NCBI GenBank assembly: GCA_005889075.1
Contig: VBDQ01000012.1
Coordinates: forward strand, 1-45,183
Length of the DNA: 45,183 bases
Direction of reading: 5' to 3'
DNA from: Chloroflexota bacterium
Lineage (GTDB): Bacteria > Chloroflexota > Limnocylindria > P2-11E
Shown here: in pieces, positions 38,749-45,183 of the stretch
How positions within the stretch are numbered: position 1 is the first letter of the stretch
Layout: every line of letters starts with the position of its first letter
Notes under the pieces: generated by a model
What the model saw: the letters and a program-made list of their open reading frames with translations, nothing else
Told to the model about the DNA's origin: nothing
The model's database searches: none
Program-made: the position numbers and the translations under genes

Positions 38749-40428
38749 ATGGAGGGCGGCCCATCGCCTCGGTACGTGAGCAACCGTGTCTTCAACGATG
38801 GGGGCCAGAACCTGTTCTCTGAGAACGGCGTCAGCCAGTGGGGCTGGGTGTGGGGACAGTTCGTCGATCACGACATCGGTCTGCGGAACGAGCAACCCGG
38901 CGAGAGCGCACCCATTGCCTTCAACACGAACGATCCACTGGAGGCGTTCACCGACGATCTGGGCGCGATCGCCTTCTCCCGCACGCCCGCCGCCCCGGGC
39001 ACGGGTGTGGCAACGCCACGACAGCAGGTCAACACGCTGAGCAGCTTCATCGATGCGTCGAACGTGTACGGTGTCGATTCGGCCCGTCTCGCATGGCTTC
39101 GTCTCGGACCCGTCGACAGCAGCGGGGCTCCGCTCATGTTGACGGACGACGGCTATCTGCCGCGCGTCACGGCGCGTGGCGATCCCACGACGGCGCCGGC
39201 AATGGACCTCATGGGCGCCCTCGTCGGCATGCCGAACCGTGCGGTGGTCGCCGGCGACGTCCGAGCGAACGAGAACATCGCGCTCACCGCGCTCCATACG
39301 CTCTTCGCTCGCGAACACAATCGCATCGTCGCCGCGCTTCCGTCGTACCTCACCGCAGAAGAGCGCTTCGAGATCGCGCGCCGCGTGGTCGGGGCGGAGA
39401 TCCAGTACATCACTTATACGCAGTTCCTTCCGGCCCTCGGCATCCAGCTCGAGCCGTACCGGGGCTATCAGCCGAGCGTGAATCCCGCTCTCTCGAACGA
39501 GTTCGCGGTGGTCGGGTATCGCGCGCACAGCATGATCCACGGCGAGTTCGACACGACCGTGCCCGCCGGCACTTACACCGACGAGGAGCTCTCCGCGTTC
39601 GCGGCGCAGCAGATCATCGTTGAGCGGACCGCCGCCGATGTCACCCTCACCATCCCGCTGAACGCCGCCTTCGGGAACCCCGACCTTCTGCAGCAGGTCG
39701 GCCTCGGCCCGGTGCTCCAGAGCCTGGCCGAACGCCAGTACAAGAACGACGAGCAGGTCGACAACACGCTGCGCAGCATCCTGTTCCAGGTACCAAAGCC
39801 GGGGATCCCCGACCCCACCGTCTGTGGGGCGCCGGTCGTGAACCCCGACTGCTTCACCGGCGTGAGCGATCTTCCCGCGATCGATATCGCACGCGGTCGC
39901 GATCATGGCATCCCTTCGTACAACGACCTGCGGCGCGCCTACGGCCTCGCGCCGAAGACATCGTTCATCGACGTCACCGGTGAGGCCACCCAGCGGTTCC
40001 CGCCCAGGCTCAACGGGAACGATCCGGCGATCCTCGACTTCGTCGAGCTCCGCGATGCCGACGGGACCCTCCTCGTCCCCGGCAGCGCTGAGGCGGAGGA
40101 CGAGGCCGTCACCGGTATCCGTAGCTCGACCCTCGCCGCGCGACTCAAGGCGGCGTACGGCAGCGTTGACCGCCTTGATGCCTTCGTGGGCATGGTGTCG
40201 GAGCAGCACTTGAAGGGCACCGAATTCGGCGAGCTGCAGCTCGCGATATGGACAAAGCAGTTCGCGGCACTCCGCGACGGCGACCGCTTCTACTACCTGA
40301 ACGATCCCGCTCTTCACGCCATCGAGCTCGCCTTCAGGATCGATTACCGCCACTCGCTCGCGGAGATCGCAAAGCTCGACGCCGGCGTCACGTTGCAAAC
40401 CAACGTGTTCGAGGCGGGCGCGGACTGA
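38749..40428 (+). CDS. Animal-type haem peroxidase domain protein (N-terminally incomplete)
   Basis: 559 residues of the peroxidase/cyclooxygenase-like superfamily (PF03098). Visible hallmarks: RYVSNRVFNDGGQNLFSENG, the distal His in WGQFVDHDIGLR, SSFIDASNVYG, ANENIALTALHTLFAREHNRIV, YRAHSMIHGEF (proximal His) and AIDIARGRDHGIPSYNDLRRAYGL. Secreted bacterial members oxidise halides or phenolics. Coding sequence clearly extends upstream of the ATG (DYRDGISR at 38725-38748) but has no start in frame. The signal peptide at 38667 is in another frame, suggesting a loss of a few dozen codons there. Whether a protein is made from the internal ATG is doubtful. Confidence 0.85.
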   Translation: MEGGPSPRYVSNRVFNDGGQNLFSENGVSQWGWVWGQFVDHDIGLRNEQPGESAPIAFNTNDPLEAFTDDLGAIAFSRTPAAPGTGVATPRQQVNTLSSFIDASNVYGVDSARLAWLRLGPVDSSGAPLMLTDDGYLPRVTARGDPTTAPAMDLMGALVGMPNRAVVAGDVRANENIALTALHTLFAREHNRIVAALPSYLTAEERFEIARRVVGAEIQYITYTQFLPALGIQLEPYRGYQPSVNPALSNEFAVVGYRAHSMIHGEFDTTVPAGTYTDEELSAFAAQQIIVERTAADVTLTIPLNAAFGNPDLLQQVGLGPVLQSLAERQYKNDEQVDNTLRSILFQVPKPGIPDPTVCGAPVVNPDCFTGVSDLPAIDIARGRDHGIPSYNDLRRAYGLAPKTSFIDVTGEATQRFPPRLNGNDPAILDFVELRDADGTLLVPGSAEAEDEAVTGIRSSTLAARLKAAYGSVDRLDAFVGMVSEQHLKGTEFGELQLAIWTKQFAALRDGDRFYYLNDPALHAIELAFRIDYRHSLAEIAKLDAGVTLQTNVFEAGAD

Positions 40429-40543
40429 TCAAGGGCATCCGCGAGAGGCGCTCAATGATTCGCGCCTGCAACGTCCAGCCATGCGCCGGACCCTAGCCTC
40501 GTGAGGACGTCGTTCAGTCAGGCCGTGGAGGAGCTGAAAAGCG

Positions 40544-41260
40544 ATGGCCGTGGCTGCGTTCGCGCGTCTGTCCGTGTTGCTCGTCGACGAGGATCGCTCG
40601 CGAAGCGCGGTGTTTGCACGCCAGCTCGCGCGCGTGGGATTCGTCGTGCAAGAAGTGAAAGCCGACGATGCGCTCCGGCAGGCGCGCGAGAACACGCCAG
40701 ACGTCATCGTCCTCGATCTGGTACAGGCGACATCCGAGACGCAAGCGTGGCGAAAGCTTCGGAGGCTCCCGGGAACCGCCGACATCCCGATCCTTGCATT
40801 GATCGGAGAGGACGACGTCGCGGCGAAGGCCGAGCTGACGGATTTCGGATACGACGATTACGTCGTCATTCCGTGTGCGTCGGATGAGCTCATCGCGCGC
40901 ATCCGCGGGTTACACCGACGGCACGGCACCGAGCCTCTCCTTCGCCGCCGCATCGGCGCGCTCCACGTCCAGCTCGCGACCGGCGAAACCTGGATCGGCG
41001 AGCGCCGTCTCGAGCTCACCGCCGGTGAGCGGGCCATCCTCGTCACGCTCGCACGGTCATATCCCTCGGTCGCACCTCGACCGGCGCTCGACCATCTTCC
41101 GTGGCGCACGGCGGGCGATGTGTCCTCGAACGTGACAGAGGTCCTCGTGGCGAGGCTCCGTCAGAAGCTCGCCGGCGCGAGTGCCGGCGTCGAGATCCGC
41201 ACGGTGCGCCGCGCCGGGTACCGACTTCAGCTGTCGACCATTACCACCACCCACCCGTAG
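40544..41260 (+). CDS. Atypical OmpR-like response regulator without the conserved Lys
   Basis: 238 residues. Receiver with D15/D17 acidic residues and candidate phospho-Asp58 (IVLDLV). The conserved Thr/Ser (LALIGED) and the invariant Lys are absent, the usual KP reading IP (DDYVVIPC, Ile109). This suggests a phosphorylation-independent pseudo-receiver. The winged-helix domain (LTAGERAILVTLARSYPSVAPRPALDHL to VEIRTVRRAGYRLQL) is full length. GGAGG lies 9 nt before the ATG. No kinase is adjacent. It precedes the Tad genes on the same strand and probably regulates them. Confidence 0.82.
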   Translation: MAVAAFARLSVLLVDEDRSRSAVFARQLARVGFVVQEVKADDALRQARENTPDVIVLDLVQATSETQAWRKLRRLPGTADIPILALIGEDDVAAKAELTDFGYDDYVVIPCASDELIARIRGLHRRHGTEPLLRRRIGALHVQLATGETWIGERRLELTAGERAILVTLARSYPSVAPRPALDHLPWRTAGDVSSNVTEVLVARLRQKLAGASAGVEIRTVRRAGYRLQLSTITTTHP

Positions 41261-41293
41261 CAGGAAGGTCCTCGCTCGAACGTACGGCCTTCG

Positions 41294-41312
41294 TTCAGCC
41301 TGGATTCAGCCT
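41294..41312. promoter_or_regulatory. Direct repeat upstream of the Tad genes, candidate regulator site
   Basis: TTCAGCCT at 41294-41301 and 41305-41312, 11-bp period, 22 nt upstream of the first TadE ATG. Spacing is that of OmpR-family tandem half-sites, and the adjacent regulator gene belongs to that family. Confidence 0.5.
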
Positions 41313-41333
41313 CGCCACTTAACTTCGCCGGCC

Positions 41334-41819
41334 ATGCCCTTCCGCCGCAGGGAGGACCGCGGGCAGGCGCTTATCGAGTTTGCCCTCGTCATTCCGCTGC
41401 TGCTGCTGCTGATCCTCGGGATCGTCGAGTTCTCATTTGTGTGGAACTCGCGCAACACGGTGCTCTTCGCGAGTCGCGACGCTTCGATGCTCGCGGCCGA
41501 GGGCGGAGCCATCCAGGGAACAGATTGCCTCGTCCTCGACCGCATCGAGCGCGATGTGGTGTCTCCGTCGCGAGCGATCCGGATCCAAGAGGTCGCGATC
41601 TACTGGGCTGACCGTAATGGCGGTCAGATAGGGCCGAGCGCGAACGTCTATGACCGTACCGGCTCGATGACATGCGCCGGCGGCGGCTCCACGCTCACGG
41701 TCCCGTACTCGCTCTGCATCACGTATCAGCACTACTGGATCACATCGTTCCTCCGGTTGGGCGGTACATCAGTCACGTTCAGCGAGGCGACCGCGACGCG
41801 AGTGGAGCCTCAGCTGTGA
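41334..41819 (+). CDS. TadE-like pilus minor protein
   Basis: 161 residues. A short basic N-terminus (RRREDRGQALIEFALVIPLLLLLILGIVEF) gives the TadE-type class III signal and membrane helix with the GQALIEFA motif. The rest is a pseudopilin-like extracytoplasmic domain with two Cys. ATG at 41334. The stop overlaps the next gene by 4 nt. TadE-like proteins are minor components of Flp/Tad pili. No TadA, TadB, TadC, TadZ or Flp pilin genes are in the window, so the assembly machine is elsewhere. Confidence 0.87.
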   Translation: MPFRRREDRGQALIEFALVIPLLLLLILGIVEFSFVWNSRNTVLFASRDASMLAAEGGAIQGTDCLVLDRIERDVVSPSRAIRIQEVAIYWADRNGGQIGPSANVYDRTGSMTCAGGGSTLTVPYSLCITYQHYWITSFLRLGGTSVTFSEATATRVEPQL

Positions 41820-42418
41820 AGCGGTTCGCGCTCCGGGACGATGCGCAGAGCGTCACCGAGTTTGCGCTGCTCCTCGCCCCGATCCTCCTGATCATCGTCT
41901 GCGGGCTGGTCGAGCTCGCTTTCCTGATGAGCGACGCGATGACGATGTCCACCGCGAGCCGCGAGGGTGCGCGAGTCGGCGGCGCGCTGGTGAACGGTGG
42001 CGGCACTCTCGGCTGCGCGGGCGGGCAATCGCCGAACGCCGCTAACGTCGATCCGAACGTCATCGCCGCGGTCGAGCGGATCCTCACCGGAACCGGGACG
42101 CGGGTCACGCTCTCGAGCGTCAACGAGATCCGGATCTTCAAGGCAACCTCCACCGGAGCCGAGACCACCGGTCTCGTGAACGTGTGGACCTACGATCTGA
42201 ACAACGGACCCGTCGTCGACGGGCAGCCACTCGATTTCGAGCAGCAGAGCCAGCCCTGGCAGCCGTGCGCGCGCAGCAATCTGACGCCTCCAGATTCGAT
42301 CGGCGTCACCGTACGCTACACGTATCGCGCCAGAACTCCTCTCGGTTTCCTGGTGCCGTATTTCAACCAGATCACGATCGTCGAGCGGTCCGTCATGGCA
42401 GAGAATGTTTCGCGCTGA
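41816..42418 (+). CDS. TadE/TadF-like pilus minor protein
   Basis: 200 residues. N-terminal segment LRDDAQSVTEFALLLAPILLIIVCGLVELAFLM is a TadE-like signal/helix (QSVTEFAL), then MSTASREGARVGGALVNGG, the usual start of TadE/F extracellular domains. GTG start overlaps the previous TGA as GTGA. Its own end overlaps the TadG gene by 14 nt, so the three are one operon. The C-terminal domain has a Cys pair, perhaps disulfide-bonded. Confidence 0.87.
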   Translation: MKRFALRDDAQSVTEFALLLAPILLIIVCGLVELAFLMSDAMTMSTASREGARVGGALVNGGGTLGCAGGQSPNAANVDPNVIAAVERILTGTGTRVTLSSVNEIRIFKATSTGAETTGLVNVWTYDLNNGPVVDGQPLDFEQQSQPWQPCARSNLTPPDSIGVTVRYTYRARTPLGFLVPYFNQITIVERSVMAENVSR

Positions 42419-44024
42419 CAACGAGGGCGAGCGTGGCCAGGCGCTGGTCATGGTCGCGCTCCTCATGACGGCGCTCCTCGGTCTGACGGGTCTCGTGGCG
42501 GATATCGGGTGGTACGAGCTGAACATGATCCGGATGCAGCGCGCCGCCGACGCCGCCGCACTCGCCGGTGTCGTTTACTTGCCGACCAACGTGAGCGGCG
42601 CGGTCACGGCGGCGCTCGCCGAAGCTACGAAGAACGGCTATACGAACGGCACCAATGGGATCACGGTCACCGCGGTCCCCGACCCGGCGAACTTCGCGGT
42701 CCTCAACGTCAACATCGGCTCCCCGGTGCGCACCTATTTCTCGCAGCTCTTCGGAGTCACCACGTTCGCGGCGCACCGCGATGCGCGCGCCGAATTCGTT
42801 CTCCCGGTGCCGATGGGTAGCCCGCAGAACTACTACGGGATCAACATCCTGTGCCGGAACAGCGATACCCCGCCGGCATGTCCGTCGGTGGCGTCGGCGA
42901 CAGGGATCGGAACGCTGGCTCCGCTCGGCTTCTTCGGTGGCATCGAGGCTCGCGGGACCGATCGCGGAAGCGGCGATGCGTATTCGACCTACTACAACGC
43001 CTCCACCGGTATCGGAGGGCTCAACCTCGGCACGCCGACGAACGGCAACACCTCGTTCGACGCCAACGGGTACTCCTATGACGTCGACTTTCCGGCCGGG
43101 ACAAACGACGGGAGCGTGTGGCTATACGACCCGATGTTCTGCGCGACAGGGGGCCAAACCACGACCGCCGTGCGGTTGGGCGTCGGTGATTACTGGATCC
43201 CCGGGGGAACAGGCGGGATCGGGATCACGACCGTGTACAACCTCTGGGACACGAGAGGGACGCCGTACGACCTCTCAGACGACACCCTCGTCGCGACAAG
43301 CGGCAGCCTCTTCGCGAACTCGAATGCGGTAGACAAGGGGCCCCTGTACAAGGGCAACAGCGTCTACGGTCCCAGCTACTACGGCGGGAGTTCCGCGGAT
43401 TGCCAGTCGAGCCCTTATCACAACCAGTGGTGGCGGCTCGCTGACGACCTGAACGCCGGTCAGTACCGCATGCAAGCCGTGACGAGCAGCGGCAGCAACT
43501 CCGAGAACGCGATCAACGGCTTCGGGATCCAGGTCGCGTCCAACTCCGGCCCGGCCCCGAGGGTGTACGGCGAGGGTCGCATGTGCGCCTTCATCGTGAT
43601 CGACAACACCGCGCACCTCTACCTCGCGCAGATCGAGGCGGCGCATGCCGGCAAGACGCTCGAGATCAAGCTCTTCGACCCCGGCGACATCAGCAACACC
43701 ACGATGAAGGTCCAGATGCCAACGACGGGGGGCTACACCTACGCGACGTTCACCTGGTCGGCCACCGGGAGCGCCGGCGGAGCGCCCACGAGCGGCGGGC
43801 CGACGACCAGCCTTCAGACCTCGAACGCGGCGACGACCTTCTACAACAACCAGTGGGTGACGCTGTCAGTCCAGATCCCGACGAACTACACCGCTCCGAC
43901 CCCGCCCGGCGAACCGGGCCCAGGGTGGTGGAAGGTCGAATACAACTCGCTGGGAACCGGTGCGGACGTCACCACGTGGGAAGTGAACGTCCGCGGGAAC
44001 CCCGTGCACCTCATCACGCCGTAG
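42405..44024 (+). CDS. TadG-like pilus-associated protein with long exported domain
   Basis: 539 residues. The N-terminal DNEGERGQALVMVALLMTALLGLTGLVADIG is the TadE/G-like (PF13400-type) membrane anchor, followed by ELNMIRMQRAADAAALAGVVYLP, typical of TadG. The remainder is a Gly/Asn/Thr/Tyr-rich exported domain without a von Willebrand domain, with aromatic-rich, beta-sheet character (about 150-539). Cysteines occur as scattered pairs. Most likely a surface-exposed Tad pilus protein or adhesin. ATG overlaps the end of the upstream TadE/F gene. An intrinsic-terminator-like hairpin follows. Confidence 0.85.
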   Translation: MFRADNEGERGQALVMVALLMTALLGLTGLVADIGWYELNMIRMQRAADAAALAGVVYLPTNVSGAVTAALAEATKNGYTNGTNGITVTAVPDPANFAVLNVNIGSPVRTYFSQLFGVTTFAAHRDARAEFVLPVPMGSPQNYYGINILCRNSDTPPACPSVASATGIGTLAPLGFFGGIEARGTDRGSGDAYSTYYNASTGIGGLNLGTPTNGNTSFDANGYSYDVDFPAGTNDGSVWLYDPMFCATGGQTTTAVRLGVGDYWIPGGTGGIGITTVYNLWDTRGTPYDLSDDTLVATSGSLFANSNAVDKGPLYKGNSVYGPSYYGGSSADCQSSPYHNQWWRLADDLNAGQYRMQAVTSSGSNSENAINGFGIQVASNSGPAPRVYGEGRMCAFIVIDNTAHLYLAQIEAAHAGKTLEIKLFDPGDISNTTMKVQMPTTGGYTYATFTWSATGSAGGAPTSGGPTTSLQTSNAATTFYNNQWVTLSVQIPTNYTAPTPPGEPGPGWWKVEYNSLGTGADVTTWEVNVRGNPVHLITP

Positions 44025-44041
44025 TCGCCCCAAGAAAAGGA

Positions 44042-44065
44042 AGAGCGGCCGTCGCCGGCCGCTCT
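44042..44065. terminator. 10-bp hairpin ending the Tad operon
   Basis: AGAGCGGCCG-tcgc-CGGCCGCTCT, 17 nt after the TadG-like stop; no U-tract follows. It may serve both this operon and the convergent secreted-protein gene. Confidence 0.65.
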
Positions 44066-44089
44066 CCAGGCGCTCGGGTTAAACCTAGA

Positions 44090-45097
44090 TTACTGATGGA
44101 GCGTGAGGTTGCCGTATTGCTTCACGGAAGTTGGGTTGTCGTTTGTGCCGAGGTGATAGCTCGGGAACCACTGGGCTGGATCGCATGGCGGAGGGGTCGG
44201 CGGCGTGCCTTGTGTGCCCTCGGGTGATGCCGGGACACCGTTGAGCATGTCGGTTGTGGGAGTCGCGCTCATAGTTGGGTTCTGGCCAGGCGGGAATCCA
44301 TTGTCCTGAAAGCCAAAGTGGACGAATTCGCCAACGTTCACGCCGGTGGTGCCGACAACGTTGCCATTGACGTCGAGCACTGGCACAGGGAACGGCACTT
44401 GGCCGGAGCCATCAGACGCCTGCGTTACCTTCGAGACAACATAGGCAGGAGGCTGGACCGGCGGGTTCGTCGTCGCGGGGGGGACAAGGAGACACGTCGG
44501 TTGTGACGTGAAGTGGCTCTCGCCCACCTGCGTAGTGCCGCAGGTCGGCTGATTCGCCGGAATCGTCTCGTTCAGCGAACCATATGCGCTGTTTGGATCG
44601 GTCTGATCACGGAGGTGTGCGTTCACAGCGATGTTGACCCAAATGAACACATCCGGATCGGTCGACAATGCACTTGGATCGCTCGGATAGGCTAAGGCCC
44701 CAGGGGGGACGCGAGCTATGACTCCTCCCGGGATTGCAACGGGAAAGGGAGGGGGCGGTGAGCCACCGCCGACGATCGCGCTACACGGCACCTGCCAGCG
44801 GCCGCCGCCGACGAGGAACTTATCACCGGATGCCGCCGTCGCGACGTGGCCGAAGAATGCGCGTAACGGGTTGACGGGATTCTGGACGAGGGTGCAGGTG
44901 AGTCCCGCGGGATAGAGCGTCATCGCGTTCACCGAGTCGGTGAGGCTGTTCAGCGTGTCAGTGTCGACGTTCATCGTGACGCTCGTGCCGTCGCTGCACG
45001 TGAGCGTCACCGAGATGAGCCCGAGACCGGACACCGGCACACCGAATCCGATCACGATCCCAGTAATCAGCGCGAGTACGAGAACGATGCGCCGCAT
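44090..45097 (-). CDS. Secreted protein of unknown function
   Basis: 335 residues. Signal peptide RRIVLVLALITGIVIGFGVPVSG, then a beta-rich domain with CSDGTSVTMNVDTDTLNSL and several Cys, a Pro-rich segment (GGGSPPPPFPVAIPGG) and a Pro/Thr-rich second half ending WFPSYHLGTNDN. GGAGGAG lies 5 nt before the ATG at 45095-45097, fixing the start. No family recognised. Base composition is slightly lower in GC than neighbours. Convergent with the Tad operon; whether it is related is unknown. About 85 nt upstream to the window edge hold no gene. Confidence 0.75.
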   Translation of the reverse strand: MRRIVLVLALITGIVIGFGVPVSGLGLISVTLTCSDGTSVTMNVDTDTLNSLTDSVNAMTLYPAGLTCTLVQNPVNPLRAFFGHVATAASGDKFLVGGGRWQVPCSAIVGGGSPPPPFPVAIPGGVIARVPPGALAYPSDPSALSTDPDVFIWVNIAVNAHLRDQTDPNSAYGSLNETIPANQPTCGTTQVGESHFTSQPTCLLVPPATTNPPVQPPAYVVSKVTQASDGSGQVPFPVPVLDVNGNVVGTTGVNVGEFVHFGFQDNGFPPGQNPTMSATPTTDMLNGVPASPEGTQGTPPTPPPCDPAQWFPSYHLGTNDNPTSVKQYGNLTLHQ

Positions 45098-45183
45098 GTG
45101 GTCTCCTCCCGATCTTTGCGAGCTCCGTCGACCGCGCCGACGCACGTCCCTGCGGCTACCGAGCGGGCTCCTGTGCGTCTGCC

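Noticed and set aside
38104..40398. 764-codon minus-strand frame
   Set aside because: Antisense of the haem peroxidase; composition is typical of high-GC shadow frames.
1..45183. CRISPR arrays or known defence systems
   Set aside because: No regularly spaced repeats and no Cas, restriction-modification or retron-like proteins were seen.

Overview
This 45 kb window is high-GC bacterial DNA, densely coded on both strands, with many GTG and TTG starts. Several enzymes belong to families that use deazaflavin F420 (an LLM-class oxidoreductase, a Ddn-type protein and a PPOX protein). Together with the mix of Tad-pilus minor proteins, separate LigD-type ligase and polymerase genes, SpoU-free housekeeping content and MHS transporters, this points to a soil or freshwater Chloroflexota (Limnocylindria/Ellin6529-like). 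A deep-branching actinobacterium is the main alternative. This placement is inference: there is no rRNA in the window.

Layout. 1-3784 (minus strand): a glycerol-3-phosphate uptake and oxidation operon, ugpA-ugpE-ugpB-glpD, with ugpA damaged. 3804-5169: a UBP-type zinc finger, a PPOX protein and a DinB-like protein. 5193-7518: tRNA-Gly, a tandem HNH protein with an SOS-like box, a metallo-beta-lactamase (MBL) fold hydrolase, tRNA-Glu and two small basic proteins. 7475-16341: redox and amino-acid metabolism (PPOX, LigB-type dioxygenase, Ddn, TetR, tryptophanase, MBL hydrolase, MsrA, F420 oxidoreductase, PrsW protease, acetolactate-synthase-like enzyme). 16378-20900: secreted and lipoprotein genes, a decayed ferric-reductase-like gene, a two-component system and a frameshifted antitoxin. 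20996-29036: DUF2652 protein, TauE permease, malic enzyme, LigD polymerase and ligase, HU. 29115-33367: DinB, a broken acetyl-CoA synthetase, a structured intergenic region and an MHS transporter. 33433-38370: GNAT, CsbD, metal-binding domain protein, lipoamide dehydrogenase, VOC, DinB and tRNA-Arg. 38667-45097: animal-type haem peroxidase, then an atypical response regulator followed by TadE-TadE-TadG and a secreted protein.

The most unusual feature is a recurring lesion. At least five otherwise well-conserved genes (ugpA twice, the ferric-reductase-like gene, the OmpR regulator, acs and the peroxidase) lack an internal block that I estimate at roughly 30-45 codons, sometimes with a frame change. 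Flanking sequence on both sides still matches the family. Either this is real gene decay or the assembly has dropped short segments. Checking reads over the junctions is decisive. I found no CRISPR array, prophage or complete transposon, and no convincing new defence system.
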